A stretch of DNA of 64,000 bases. It comes from Epiperipatus broadwayi. Taxonomy: Eukaryota; Onychophora; Udeonychophora; Euonychophora; Peripatidae. The position numbers and the translations under genes were made by a program. The DNA lies in NCBI GenBank assembly GCA_028023455.1, contig JAQFVV010006215.1, forward strand, positions 5,933,230-5,997,229, in the 5' to 3' direction. Positions 63,466 to 64,000 of the stretch are shown piece after piece (position 1 is the stretch's first letter; every line of letters begins with the position of its first letter). The notes under the pieces were generated by a model. That model saw nothing but the letters and a program-made list of their open reading frames with translations. It did no database searches and was not told where the DNA came from.

Positions 63466-63548
63466 AAGTGTCATAGCATCGGCCGGGACGCGAACCCGCA
63501 ACCCGGGCAACTGCCTGCAAGTGCAAGCCAGTCGCACTGACCTCTAAT
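63459..63548 (-). mobile_element. tRNA-derived SINE (minus copy)
   Basis: Minus strand: GGTCAGTGCGACTGGCTTGC, then a CTTGCAGGCAG anticodon-arm-like part, CGGGTTGCGGGTTCGCGTCC (B-box GGTTCGCGTCC), CGGCCGATGC, then TATGACACTT and an A run. The tail CGATGCTATGACAC is identical to that of the 39.5-kb copy, while the tRNA-like bodies differ more. No clear target-site duplication. Confidence 0.7.
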
Positions 63549-64000
63549 GTTTAAATAGTATTGTAAATTACTAATATTTATTTTCTGATCTAAATTTACA
63601 ATGTAAAAAAATATTTTTTTATTTATATCTAACTTCATTTAACAAAACACCAATTTGAATTCATTGCTTTTATAGCATTTTGTTTTCTAACTGCGAACTT
63701 GAACAAAAATAATTGAATAATTGGTTGCTCGGGAGGTTATGTGATGTTCAGCACTGGTGGTGACAGGTTGGGCTTCAATCCATCTTATCATTGTTGTAAA
63801 TTGCGTAGCTAGCAAATACGAGTTATCTGAAAATGCCCATTTATTTTTTCCAAAAGAGGTTATTAGGTAGCAAAGTATAATGATTGGGCAATATTTGATT
63901 ATTCTACCTGCTGAATATTTATCCTACCCTCAATTTCAGAACCCTTTACTGTTTATTTCGCAAAAAATTATTAATAATTACGTCTTTCATTCCTACTTTA
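63549..64000. other. AT-rich DNA with a short tRNA-like string
   Basis: CAGCACTGGTGGTGACAGG then TTGGGCTTCAATCCATC near 63750-63783 resembles a shortened tRNA-like unit with a B-box-like GGCTTCAATCC. Nothing else is seen. Confidence 0.3.

Overview
The window is very AT-rich eukaryotic DNA made almost entirely of transposable elements in different states of decay, microsatellites and fold-back (palindromic) repeats. I found no host protein-coding gene, rRNA or intact tRNA gene that I could defend. Long intergenic tracts, Penelope-like elements (PLEs), several LINE lineages, a Ty3/Gypsy remnant, TIR elements, tRNA-derived SINEs and a long GATA array point to an invertebrate animal genome. A mollusc or other lophotrochozoan is a guess, not a demonstration.

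Layout: 0-0.7 kb, Gypsy gag remnant (-). 1.05-4.97 kb, two nearly identical Penelope-like elements in a 5'-to-5' inverted pair; the right one keeps an open 582-codon reverse transcriptase plus GIY-YIG endonuclease frame. 8.0-9.6 kb, decayed LINE split by a GATA array. 11.8-14.15 kb, fold-back repeat, 48-bp tandem repeat and a 5'-truncated LINE with a likely target-site duplication. 14.2-21.4 kb, unannotatable AT-rich DNA. 21.4-23.1 kb, 1.65-kb TIR element with internal minisatellites. 24.4-25.7 kb, second TIR-bounded segment holding a ~400-bp repeat with a hammerhead motif. 26.2, 31.7, 33.4, 51.9, 54.7 and 60.5 kb, fold-back elements. 34.6-38.1 kb, long LINE pseudogene with endonuclease, RT and zinc-knuckle regions. 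38.5-39.4 kb, tandem array of the same ~400-bp repeat. 39.5 and 63.5 kb, copies of one SINE family. 41.2-42.75 kb, an old second PLE. 44.0-47.6 and 49.0-50.7 kb, two copies of a 1.7-kb repeat, the first interrupted by a 1.8-kb insertion with TTAA duplications. 59.6-60.9 kb, RTE/BovB-like LINE remnant interrupted by a fold-back element with a 14-bp target-site duplication. 61.9-62.9 kb, Gypsy LTR and integrase remnant (-).

Main observation: hammerhead-ribozyme-like folds recur in several unrelated-looking non-autonomous repeats: the ~400-bp tandem repeat (25.4 and 38.7 kb, with compensatory changes between copies), the fold-backs at 26.2 and 54.7 kb (one shared design, again with a compensatory base pair), and the fold-back at 60.5 kb (all canonical core bases). 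Hammerheads occur in animal PLEs and in small tandem circular-RNA elements called retrozymes, which are thought to use PLE machinery. This window has both a young PLE and several hammerhead-bearing passengers, so it may record a live or recent partnership. That link is inference; the folds were read by eye.
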